Positions 1-5,714 of a stretch of DNA of 5,796 nucleotides are shown in pieces. Both the position numbers and the translations under genes were made by a program. The notes under the pieces were generated by a model. That model was given only the letters and a program-made list of their open reading frames with translations, searched no databases and was not told the DNA's origin. Each line of letters starts with the position of its first letter. Positions within the stretch are counted from its first letter, which is position 1. The DNA is from MHLP01 sp043736515 (GTDB lineage Bacteria > Patescibacteriota > Minisyncoccia > Phycocordibacterales > UBA6899). The DNA is taken from the NCBI GenBank assembly GCA_043736515.1, contig JAYTCK010000002.1, positions 1 to 5,796 on the forward strand. Direction: 5' to 3'.

Positions 1-2
1 AG

Positions 3-107
3 GTGGTCAAAGATCAGATCTCGACCATTATCACCGTTAATGGATACAATACCTGCGTAAGTAGTAATCCGCGGAAAATCCAGCGCACCATCCAGGCAAT
101 TCAATAG
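3..107 (+). CDS. Possible C-terminal end of an upstream gene (partial)
   Basis: Frame 3 is open from the left edge and ends at TAG 105-107, giving 34 residues that finish in a basic, amphipathic stretch (NPRKIQRTIQAIQ). It lies upstream of ligA in the same orientation, leaving 77 bases before the ligA ATG, so it could be the tail of a preceding gene. I do not recognise the protein. The evidence is weak: the opposite strand is also open across this stretch (about 60 codons from near 181 to the left edge, first ATG at 110-108, no Shine-Dalgarno), so a divergent partial gene is an alternative. Codon choice (ATC, ACC, CAG) slightly favours the plus frame. Confidence 0.35.
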   Translation: MVKDQISTIITVNGYNTCVSSNPRKIQRTIQAIQ

Positions 108-169
108 CATTTCATCGATTGGCTCACACGCCCCCCATTGGCGCCCCTCATCCAAGTCTTGGGGATATT

Positions 170-178
170 TGTTATACT
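170..178 (+). promoter_or_regulatory. Extended -10 promoter of ligA
   Basis: TGT immediately precedes TATACT (173-178). This is an extended -10 (TGn) followed by a 5/6 match to TATAAT. No convincing -35 sits 16-18 bases upstream, which extended -10 promoters tolerate. The -10 ends six bases before the ATG at 185, so transcription would start at about 184-186 and the mRNA would be leaderless or nearly so. Confidence 0.6.
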
Positions 179-184
179 CACATT

Positions 185-2227
185 ATGGAGAAAAAGCCCC
201 AAATTACTGTCTCAAAAGAAGTCATAGAACGCTTAACGTTGTTGCGTAAAACAATTGAGCACCACCGTTACCTCTACCATGTCCTCGACAGGGAAGAGAT
301 GACCCCGGAAGCTCTCGATAGTCTGAAAAATGAGCTTGTCACACTTGAGGCACAGTATCCGTCGCTTATTACCGCTGATTCGCCTACGCAACGCGTCGCA
401 GGCGCCCCACTCCCAGAGTTCAAAAAAGTAAAACATCGCATCCCGCAATGGTCACTCGGCGATGCATTCACCGAAGAAGATATTCGTGAGTTTGATGCAC
501 GGGTGAAGCGTATGCTCGAAAGCGCATTTGAAAAAAAAATTTCTCCCGCTTATGATTGTGAAATAAAAATCGACGGTCTTAAGGTTGTGCTGACCTATTC
601 CAGGGGGGTATTGGTGACCGCAGCGACACGCGGTGACGGAACGGTAGGTGAAGATGTAACGAGTAACGTGCGTACGATTGAGTCAGTGCCGCTCGTGCTT
701 CGAGAGCAAATTAACGTCACCGCAGAAGGAGAAGTGTGGCTTTCCACAAAAGAACTGCTTCGCATCAACCGGGAACGCGAAGCAAAAGGGGAGGCTCCGT
801 TTGCGAATCCTCGCAATTGTGCCGCCGGCTCCATTCGCCAGCTCAATCCCAGGGTTGCAGCAGCACGTAAGCTTGATACCTTTATCTACGAACTTGCGGA
901 CATGGAAAAAACTAAACGCGCGCCCCCCAAAACACAAGACGAGGCGCTTCATGTACTCCGCGAGCTCGGTTTCAAAGTGAATCCCCATCATGAAGTTTTT
1001 TCTTCTATCGATGGGGTGATTGCGTACTGGAGAAAATGGCAAAAGAAGGCGGATAAAGAGGATTACTGGATTGATGGTGTGGTGGTGAAGGTCAATGATC
1101 GTGCATACCAAACGGCGCTCGGATACACCGGAAAAGGGCCACGATTTGCAATTGCACTTAAATTCCCAACCGAGCAGGTGACCACGGTGGTCGAAGACAT
1201 CGTGCTTCAGGTGGGGCGTACGGGAGTCCTCACGCCCGTTGCGCACCTCCGCCCTGTGTCTGTGCTCGATACAATAGTGTCGCGCGCAACACTGCACAAC
1301 GAAGACGAGATCGCACGGCTTGATGTGCGCATTGGGGACACCGTTGTGTTGCAAAAGGCGGGTGATGTGATTCCTGACATTGTTTCTGTGGTGAAAGAAA
1401 TGCGTACTGGCAAAGAAAAAAAGTTTGTTTTCCCGACACATGTCGACGCATGCGGGGGAGATGGTGCTATTGAACGTATCCCGGGTCAGGCTGCATACCG
1501 CTGTGTTTCGCGAGATTCGTTCACCCAGCTATTACGGAGACTTGCCTACTTCACCTCTCGTAAAGCGTTTGATATTGAACACCTGGGACCAAAGAATGTC
1601 GAGCTTTTGATGAAAGCGGAACTCGTTTCCACTCCTGATGATTTTTTCACACTCAAAAAGGGCGATTTGCTCAATCTTCCACGCATGGGAGAAAAGTCCG
1701 TTGATAATCTTCTTGCTGCGATCAATTCGCGGCGTACCATTTCCCTCCCGCGTTTTATTACCGCTCTCTCGATCGGCCATGTGGGCGAAGAAACCGCACA
1801 TGATCTGGCACGGGCGTTTGGCACTATCGATGCGCTGCTCGCCGCCAAAGAAGAAGAGTTGCAAGGTGTGCAAGGTGTCGGGGATATTGTTGCGGCATCA
1901 CTCGTTTCATGGATGAGGAACCCCGACCACAAGGCCATGGTGAAGCGGCTCCTGAAACACGTGCACGTAGAGGATGAACAAGGACCGACTAGAAGTAAAT
2001 TAGCATTTACGGGAAAGACTTTTGTGCTGACGGGCACACTCCGCTCGCTTTCACGCGATGAGGCAAAACAACTGATCCGTGATGCCGGTGGTGATGTCTC
2101 AGGCGGAGTCTCAAAGGAGACAGATTATGTGGTAGCAGGCGAGGAAGCGGGAGCGAAACTGGATAAAGCAGCACAGCTCGGTGTCACAATCATGAATGAA
2201 ACGGAGTTTCTCAAAATGCTCAAATAA
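185..2227 (+). CDS. ligA: NAD-dependent DNA ligase LigA
   Basis: Joins 3'-OH and 5'-phosphate nicks in duplex DNA using NAD+ (replication and repair). The 680-residue product is close to E. coli LigA (671). In order: domain Ia with YLYH (about 31-34); nucleotidyltransferase with catalytic Lys128 in KIDG, then TRGDGTVGED and IDGVVVKVN; OB fold with QVGRTG and ATLHNEDEI; a zinc-finger region (about 420-446); helix-hairpin-helix repeats (LPRMGEKS, VQGVGDIV); and a C-terminal BRCT domain (about 608-680). Two oddities: zinc-finger positions 420 and 445 are Val and Ser instead of Cys, leaving Cys423 and Cys440; and in domain Ia the E. coli Asp32 and Tyr35 equivalents are Pro and Leu. The start is ATG 185; an in-frame TTG at 119 adds 22 unconvincing residues and lies upstream of the promoter. 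No Shine-Dalgarno is present. Confidence 0.97.
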   Translation: MEKKPQITVSKEVIERLTLLRKTIEHHRYLYHVLDREEMTPEALDSLKNELVTLEAQYPSLITADSPTQRVAGAPLPEFKKVKHRIPQWSLGDAFTEEDIREFDARVKRMLESAFEKKISPAYDCEIKIDGLKVVLTYSRGVLVTAATRGDGTVGEDVTSNVRTIESVPLVLREQINVTAEGEVWLSTKELLRINREREAKGEAPFANPRNCAAGSIRQLNPRVAAARKLDTFIYELADMEKTKRAPPKTQDEALHVLRELGFKVNPHHEVFSSIDGVIAYWRKWQKKADKEDYWIDGVVVKVNDRAYQTALGYTGKGPRFAIALKFPTEQVTTVVEDIVLQVGRTGVLTPVAHLRPVSVLDTIVSRATLHNEDEIARLDVRIGDTVVLQKAGDVIPDIVSVVKEMRTGKEKKFVFPTHVDACGGDGAIERIPGQAAYRCVSRDSFTQLLRRLAYFTSRKAFDIEHLGPKNVELLMKAELVSTPDDFFTLKKGDLLNLPRMGEKSVDNLLAAINSRRTISLPRFITALSIGHVGEETAHDLARAFGTIDALLAAKEEELQGVQGVGDIVAASLVSWMRNPDHKAMVKRLLKHVHVEDEQGPTRSKLAFTGKTFVLTGTLRSLSRDEAKQLIRDAGGDVSGGVSKETDYVVAGEEAGAKLDKAAQLGVTIMNETEFLKMLK

Positions 2228-2251
2228 AAAAACCGCAGAAAGTTCTGCGGT
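2224..2251 (-). terminator. Rho-independent terminator of the minus-strand small gene
   Basis: A perfect 9-bp inverted repeat (ACCGCAGAA 2232-2240 and TTCTGCGGT 2243-2251) is followed, reading the minus strand, by seven T residues. It begins seven bases after the stop of the 2258-2530 gene. The U-tract overlaps the ligA stop codon (2225-2227). On the plus strand the hairpin has no T-tract after it, so it is at best a weak terminator for ligA. Confidence 0.85.
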
Positions 2252-2257
2252 GGAGGG

Positions 2258-2530
2258 TCATGTCATCGAATTGAGATATGTCGCGATCGCACGTGCCTCT
2301 TGGTATACCTCAGCCACTGTGAGGCGGGCAGGTAAAAGTGTTGAGCGAATCATTTTTATGATCACCTCTTGCTGATCTGGACACACAAGCGCTTCTGGCC
2401 AAACGAGATTAATAAGAATATCAAGTCTTGCTTCTTCTAATGCCGTCTGACTGACCAATCCAACTGAAACGATTATTCTATTTTTATTTTCTGTAAGCCA
2501 TAACCGAGTGTGCTTATATCCGCCCATCAT
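2258..2530 (-). CDS. Small protein of unknown function (90 aa)
   Basis: I do not recognise this protein. From ATG 2530 it has 90 residues: a polar N-terminus, a beta-like stretch (NRIIVSVGLV), then two probable helices rich in Ala, Leu, Ile and Glu ending in YQEARAIATYLNSMT. There is no signal peptide or membrane segment, and only one cysteine. The frame is open to 2608, but GAGGAG (2534-2539) lies just before tandem ATGs at 2530 and 2527 and so fixes the start there (2527 is the other candidate). A promoter at 2571-2599 would start transcription downstream of the earlier in-frame ATGs, which agrees. It is transcribed alone, divergently from gatC and convergently with ligA, with its own terminator. 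This full set of signals argues that it is a real gene despite lacking known homologues. Confidence 0.75.
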   Translation of the reverse strand: MMGGYKHTRLWLTENKNRIIVSVGLVSQTALEEARLDILINLVWPEALVCPDQQEVIIKMIRSTLLPARLTVAEVYQEARAIATYLNSMT

Positions 2531-2533
2531 CGT

Positions 2534-2539
2534 CTCCTC
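2534..2539 (-). promoter_or_regulatory. Shine-Dalgarno deciding the start of the small minus-strand gene
   Basis: The minus strand reads GAGGAG. GAGG lies 5 bases before ATG 2530, and GGAG lies 6 bases before ATG 2527. It excludes the longer starts at 2608 and 2569. Confidence 0.7.
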
Positions 2540-2570
2540 TGTGAGTGTGTCTGAATTGTGTCCTGACATG

Positions 2571-2599
2571 AGGGTAGTACGAGTGTTTTGCCCTGTCAA
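2571..2599 (-). promoter_or_regulatory. Sigma-70-type promoter of the small minus-strand gene
   Basis: On the minus strand a perfect -35 box, TTGACA (2594-2599), is followed after exactly 17 bases by TACCCT (2571-2576), a poor -10 (3/6). The predicted transcript begins near 2564 and gives a leader of about 30 bases containing the Shine-Dalgarno. The weak -10 suggests low or activated expression. Confidence 0.5.
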
Positions 2600-2609
2600 T
2601 GTACCCACT

Positions 2610-2637
2610 TTGAACTAGCCTGAAAATGCTGTAGGAT
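2610..2637 (+). promoter_or_regulatory. Promoter of the gatC-gatA operon
   Basis: TTGAAC (2610-2615, 4/6 to the -35 consensus) and TAGGAT (2632-2637, 4/6 to the -10) are separated by 16 bases. The -10 ends seven bases before the gatC ATG, so the mRNA would be leaderless. AGGA inside the same -10 could instead be read as a Shine-Dalgarno eight bases before the ATG, so the two roles cannot be separated by eye. The -35 sits back to back with that of the divergent gene. Confidence 0.5.
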
Positions 2638-2644
2638 AAATCGT

Positions 2645-2929
2645 ATGTTGAAGAAAGAAGATATTGAGCATTTATCCACATTGGCCCGAATCACTGTTTC
2701 TGAGGAAGAGAAAGAGGCTTTTGTTCCGCAACTTGATGCAATATTGGAATACGTTTCTGAGCTCGGAAAGGTCGTCACCAAAGCGGATGCAACACCTAAG
2801 GCGGGAATACTCCGCAATGCCCTCCGCGCCGATGAAGACCCATATGTAGGCGGCCAATTCACCGAGGGCATCCTTGCGAATGCCCCTCAGGTCGAAAACG
2901 GCTACGTCAAAGTAGGGCAGATTATGTAA
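2645..2929 (+). CDS. gatC: Asp-tRNA(Asn)/Glu-tRNA(Gln) amidotransferase subunit C
   Basis: GatC is the small belt-like subunit that wraps around GatA and GatB and stabilises the GatCAB complex, which amidates misacylated tRNA in the cytoplasm. The 94-residue length is normal for the family. Family features visible are the N-terminal LKKEDIEHLSTLARI and EEKEAF (residues about 2-26), a first long helix ending in LDAILEYVSEL (about 30-40), the LRADED segment (about 60-65), and a C-terminal ANAPQVENGYVKVGQIM matching the usual NAPE-x-x-(D/N)GYFxVPxV tail. It is followed by gatA after two bases, a classic gatCA pair. The ATG at 2645 is the only sensible start because the family motif begins at residue 3. 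Confidence 0.95.
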   Translation: MLKKEDIEHLSTLARITVSEEEKEAFVPQLDAILEYVSELGKVVTKADATPKAGILRNALRADEDPYVGGQFTEGILANAPQVENGYVKVGQIM

Positions 2930-2931
2930 AT

Positions 2932-4380
2932 ATGACTATCGATCCAAAAACACTGACAATAGCAGATGCACATGCGGCGCTTCGCAAGAAGGACTATACG
3001 GCAACTGAACTCACCGAGGCGGTGCTCGCGCGTGCGACATCTGAAAATACGAACATTAACGCATATGCCGAACTTTTTGACGACGCACTCGTTAGCGCAA
3101 AAGCCGCGGATGCACTGCTTGAGAAAGGGCAAGGTAGCGAACTCACGGGGATACCCCTTGCCATCAAAGACAACATGCTTATGGAGGGGAAAATTTCTGC
3201 AAGCGGCTCAAAAATACTGATGAACCATCGTGCGGTGTACGACGGCACTGTAGTGCGCGAGCTCAAAGAAGCGGGCGCTGTAATCATAGGTCGCACTAAT
3301 ATGGACGAATTCGCTATGGGAAGCACTAGTGAAACTTGTGTATATGGACCGGTCAAAAATCCTGTTGACCAAACACGGGTCCCAGGCGGATCATCAGGAG
3401 GATCGGCTGCAAGCGTGGCGATGGGCGGGGCACTGGGATCATTTGGCTCGGATACGGGCGGCTCTATTCGTCAGCCGGCATCCTTTTGCGGAATTGTAGG
3501 GATGAAGCCGACATATGGTGCGGTGTCACGCTACGGGCTCATGGCGATGGCGTCGTCACTTGATCAGATAGGGCCATTTGCAAAGACGGTAGGGGATGCA
3601 GAAATGCTCTATCGTGCGATTGCCAAATACGATAGTAATGACAGCACTTCGGTACCCATGGGCCACCCACTCCGAGCGACACTTTCAAAAAAAGACAAAC
3701 TTACAATTGGTATTCCCGAATCGTTCATTGACATGGAGGGCCTCGATGCAGATGTGCGCGAAAATTTCCGTGATGCGATCGCATCACTCAAGGATGCGGG
3801 ACACACGATAAAAAAAATCGAACTTCCATCGTTGCCGTACGCACTTTCCGTCTACTATGTCATTATGCCTGCAGAAGTTTCCGCCAATCTTTCACGCTAT
3901 GATGGTATCCGCTATGGATTCAGCAAAGAAGCAGACACGCTTCTCAAGGTGTACGCCGAGTCGCGCGGAGAGGGTTTTGGCAAGGAAGTACGGCGCCGCA
4001 TTCTGATGGGAACGTATGTGCTCTCCGCCGGTTACTATGATGCGTATTATAATAAAGCGGTGGCAGTGAGACGACTTATTGCCGATGAATTTGCCCATGC
4101 ATTTCAAAGCGTAGATGTGATAGCCACCCCGACGGCGCCATCTCCTGCATATAAAATTGGTGAAAAAATTACTGATCCGCTACAGATGTATCTCGGGGAT
4201 ATTTTTACCGTACCCGCAAACATTGCAGGACTTCCAGCGATTTCTGTGCCATCAGGTACGGTGGTCCGTGACAGCGCAGAACTTCCTTTGGGAATCCAAT
4301 TCATGGCCGCCCCATTTCACGAGGATCGACTTTTCGCTGCAGGAAAGGCGGTTGAAGCAGCAAAACATATCGCAGCGTAG
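2932..4380 (+). CDS. gatA: Asp-tRNA(Asn)/Glu-tRNA(Gln) amidotransferase subunit A
   Basis: GatA hydrolyses glutamine (or asparagine) and channels the ammonia to GatB, which amidates Glu-tRNAGln or Asp-tRNAAsn. It belongs to the amidase-signature family, and its Ser-cisSer-Lys triad is complete: Lys79 in AIKDNM, Ser154 in GGSSGG and Ser178 in SDTGGSIR. These are the same residue numbers as in Staphylococcus aureus GatA. The tRNA-amidotransferase type is further supported by NMDEFAMGSTSE (about 123-134), KPTYGAVSRYGL, the YYVIMPAEVSANLSRYDGIRYG region (about 308-329) and YLGDIFTVPANIAGLP (about 420-435). The 482-residue length is normal. There is no Shine-Dalgarno; the start lies two bases after the gatC TAA, so translation is probably coupled to gatC. 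GatB must be encoded elsewhere. Confidence 0.97.
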   Translation: MTIDPKTLTIADAHAALRKKDYTATELTEAVLARATSENTNINAYAELFDDALVSAKAADALLEKGQGSELTGIPLAIKDNMLMEGKISASGSKILMNHRAVYDGTVVRELKEAGAVIIGRTNMDEFAMGSTSETCVYGPVKNPVDQTRVPGGSSGGSAASVAMGGALGSFGSDTGGSIRQPASFCGIVGMKPTYGAVSRYGLMAMASSLDQIGPFAKTVGDAEMLYRAIAKYDSNDSTSVPMGHPLRATLSKKDKLTIGIPESFIDMEGLDADVRENFRDAIASLKDAGHTIKKIELPSLPYALSVYYVIMPAEVSANLSRYDGIRYGFSKEADTLLKVYAESRGEGFGKEVRRRILMGTYVLSAGYYDAYYNKAVAVRRLIADEFAHAFQSVDVIATPTAPSPAYKIGEKITDPLQMYLGDIFTVPANIAGLPAISVPSGTVVRDSAELPLGIQFMAAPFHEDRLFAAGKAVEAAKHIAA

Positions 4381-4397
4381 TCGCATGTACCATTCAT

Positions 4398-5036
4398 ATG
4401 GCTGATAAACCCCCAGAAAAAGAAAAAAAATCCGATAAGCCTGCTCCCAAGAAGCCATCAAACCTTCCCAAAGAGATCATGGTTGGTGTCACACTTATCG
4501 CTATCCTTATGATCGGTAGTTTTCTCTATACAGCTCCTTCCGATTCTCCACTAATGCAGCAAATTAATTCAATCATTTCGACAATGAAGGTTATTTCAAC
4601 GATCATTTCGATGATCGCGCTCACCATCGGTATCTATGCGTTCATTCGCATCAACGAAATGGTGGCGGAGGAAACAAAGAAGGTTGGTCGCTCGCTCAAC
4701 TGGAATGCAGAGCGGAAACAAAAAAACACGCGATGGGAACGCGTGGACAAATACATGACGTCACTTAATCCTTCCGACTGGAAGATCGCTATTCTCGAAG
4801 CGGATAATATCCTTGATGACATAGTAGAACGATTGGGTTACAAAGGGGATACCCTTGGGGAGCGCATGAAGTCAATTGAGCCGAGCGACTTTCCTTACCT
4901 CGAAGACGCATGGGCTGCACATAAGTTTCGCAACGAGTTAGCTCACAAAGGAATGGAAATTGCTCTTACCCGGGCAGATGCGGAGCGCATTATTAATATT
5001 TACCATCGGGTTTTTAAGGGGTTGGGGTATTTGTAG
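4398..5036 (+). CDS. Membrane-anchored protein with a HEPN-like C-terminal domain
   Basis: This is a 212-residue protein. Seen: a Lys/Pro-rich N-terminus (1-25), two hydrophobic helices (about 27-45 and 64-84), a charged linker, and a soluble helical domain (about 115-212). That domain contains SDWKIAILEADNILDDIVERLG and ends with the sequence FRNELAH, an R-x4-H motif (Arg178, His183) of the RN-x3-H form typical of HEPN domains. HEPN proteins are often RNases in toxin-antitoxin or defence systems, although many relatives are not shown to be nucleases. Both N- and C-termini are probably cytoplasmic. It starts 17 bases after gatA and has no own clear promoter or Shine-Dalgarno, so it likely shares the gatCA transcript. 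No nucleotidyltransferase antitoxin is adjacent. RNase activity is inference; a structural or scaffold role is equally possible. Confidence 0.85.
   Translation: MADKPPEKEKKSDKPAPKKPSNLPKEIMVGVTLIAILMIGSFLYTAPSDSPLMQQINSIISTMKVISTIISMIALTIGIYAFIRINEMVAEETKKVGRSLNWNAERKQKNTRWERVDKYMTSLNPSDWKIAILEADNILDDIVERLGYKGDTLGERMKSIEPSDFPYLEDAWAAHKFRNELAHKGMEIALTRADAERIINIYHRVFKGLGYL
4600..4617 (+). repeat. Hairpin with TTCG loop inside the HEPN-like gene
   Basis: CGATCAT (4600-4606) and ATGATCG (4611-4617) form a perfect 7-bp stem around TTCG, within the codons of the second membrane helix. The ten bases ATCATTTCGA also occur at 4572-4581, a direct repeat encoding similar residues. It may be chance in a low-complexity Ile/Ser stretch. 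Confidence 0.4.
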
Positions 5037-5047
5037 GGAGGCTGAAC

Positions 5048-5079
5048 AAAAAAATCGCACATTAAGGAAATGTGCGATT
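5048..5079. terminator. Bidirectional rho-independent terminator between convergent genes
   Basis: A perfect 11-bp stem (AATCGCACATT 5053-5063, AATGTGCGATT 5069-5079) has a 5-base loop. On the minus strand it is followed directly by seven T residues (complement of 5048-5054), serving the gene that stops at 5085. On the plus strand a seven-T run (5088-5094) comes eight bases after the stem, a less ideal arrangement for the HEPN-like gene that stops at 5036. The plus T-run overlaps the stop codon of the opposing gene. Confidence 0.85.
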
Positions 5080-5084
5080 GTGTA

Positions 5085-5474
5085 TTATTTTTTTGTACTT
5101 TTCGCAGCGACCCGTGCGGCGAAATCGAAGAGAAGACGCAGAAAGAGTCCGAGGATAATAAACGTCACAACTAGCGTGACAATCCTCCATGGAATTGCCA
5201 CGATCCCGTCTTTGTAGAGATACCATATCCAGAGGATGACTTGAGATAGCACCCACGAAGACCATGCGAAAATCGAAAAAAGAGCATCGCTCGGACGAAG
5301 GAGCATGTAGCGCTCGTCATCGATTGGTCGAGTGATGCGCAGGAATGCCGCAAGCATGGTGCATCCAATGGGGATGATTGCGAAAGAACTCACAACCGCA
5401 GCAACTATCACGAAGATGCGACTACGCTTTTTCTCATCAGGCGAGGGAGGCATTTCATATGGGTCATTGTCCAC
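5085..5474 (-). CDS. Small integral membrane protein, unknown function (129 aa)
   Basis: I do not recognise the family. From GTG 5474 the product has 129 residues: an acidic, Pro-rich N-terminus (DNDPYEMPPSPDEKKR), then three hydrophobic helices at about 20-45, 64-86 and 96-118, and a basic tail (RVAAKSTKK). TM2 is rich in Trp (four Trp between 71 and 84). The basic KKRSR before TM1 would favour a cytoplasmic N-terminus. The frame stays open upstream to an ATG at 5663, but that 63-residue extension is Arg/Ser-rich and runs through inverted repeats, whereas GTG 5474 has AAAAGGAG five bases upstream. I therefore choose GTG. The gene converges on the HEPN-like gene and shares its terminator. Confidence 0.75.
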   Translation of the reverse strand: MDNDPYEMPPSPDEKKRSRIFVIVAAVVSSFAIIPIGCTMLAAFLRITRPIDDERYMLLRPSDALFSIFAWSSWVLSQVILWIWYLYKDGIVAIPWRIVTLVVTFIILGLFLRLLFDFAARVAAKSTKK

Positions 5475-5479
5475 GAGGA

Positions 5480-5487
5480 CTCCTTTT
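5480..5487 (-). promoter_or_regulatory. Shine-Dalgarno deciding the GTG start
   Basis: The minus strand reads AAAAGGAG, ending five bases before GTG 5474. This is a strong match at good spacing and is the main reason for preferring the short form over the ATG at 5663. Confidence 0.7.
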
Positions 5488-5505
5488 CTATACAAATCTC
5501 CTGCT

Positions 5506-5533
5506 ATGTTAGCTTTTATGCGAGGAAAAGCAA
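5506..5533 (-). promoter_or_regulatory. Weak candidate promoter for the small membrane protein
   Basis: On the minus strand TTGCTT (5528-5533) and TAACAT (5506-5511) are spaced by 16 bases, matching the -35 and -10 consensus at 3/6 and 4/6. A start near 5499 would give a leader of about 25 bases with the Shine-Dalgarno. It is marginal; the gene could instead be read from a longer transcript covering the hairpin region. Confidence 0.3.
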
Positions 5534-5569
5534 TGCGACGGACGGGACTCTCGGCTACCGCCGCAGTAC

Positions 5570-5625
5570 CCGTTTCCCATCCAGCCCCACTTATCCGATA
5601 AGTGGAGCTGGATATGGGAGAACGG
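5570..5625. repeat. Long imperfect inverted repeat (hairpin 1)
   Basis: The arms pair as CCGTT/AACGG, CCC/GGG, ATCCAGC/GCTGGAT and CCACTTATC/GATAAGTGG. They are interrupted by an asymmetric T/AG internal loop, a two-base bulge (5614-5615) and one C/A mismatch (5586/5606), with a single unpaired C at the apex. About 24 pairs form within 56 bases. There is no T-tract on either side, so it is not a simple terminator. Confidence 0.75.
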
Positions 5626-5662
5626 CTTCGAGTCGGGACTCTTCCCCTACGGGGACTGTACA

Positions 5663-5714
5663 CCTTGTTGGTTTTTAAGCAGTTTCAGAAAACTGCTTAA
5701 AAACATCACCAAGG
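5663..5714. repeat. Long inverted repeat with 15-bp perfect apical stem (hairpin 3)
   Basis: GTTTTTAAGCAGTTT (5671-5685) is perfectly complementary to 5690-5704 around a CAGA loop. After an AT bulge (5705-5706) the stem continues as CCTTGTTG (5663-5670) against CACCAAGG (5707-5714) with one mismatch. It totals 22 pairs. The AT-rich middle and GC-rich base, and the absence of a following T-tract, argue against a terminator. Confidence 0.8.

Noticed and set aside
119..184. ligA starting at TTG 119 (702 aa)
   Set aside because: The extra 22 residues do not resemble LigA, and a good extended -10 element lies inside them, just before ATG 185.
683..1441. Long minus-strand open frame inside ligA (252 codons)
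   Set aside because: It is antisense to conserved LigA catalytic domains, has a Cys/His/Phe-rich composition typical of a shadow frame, and has no start signals.
5567..5583. 5S rRNA-like string (CCCGTTTCCCATCC)
   Set aside because: The sequence continues into a self-complementary hairpin instead of the conserved 5S loop, and the rest of the 5S consensus is absent.
5475..5663. Coding extension of the small membrane protein to ATG 5663 (192 aa form)
   Set aside because: The added 63 residues are Arg/Ser-rich without recognisable features, the region is occupied by inverted repeats, and the internal GTG at 5474 has a strong Shine-Dalgarno at the right distance.
5570..5714. Integron attC site
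   Set aside because: The long imperfect palindromes suggested it, but no RYYYAAC/GTTRRRY core pair sits at the ends and no integrase is present.
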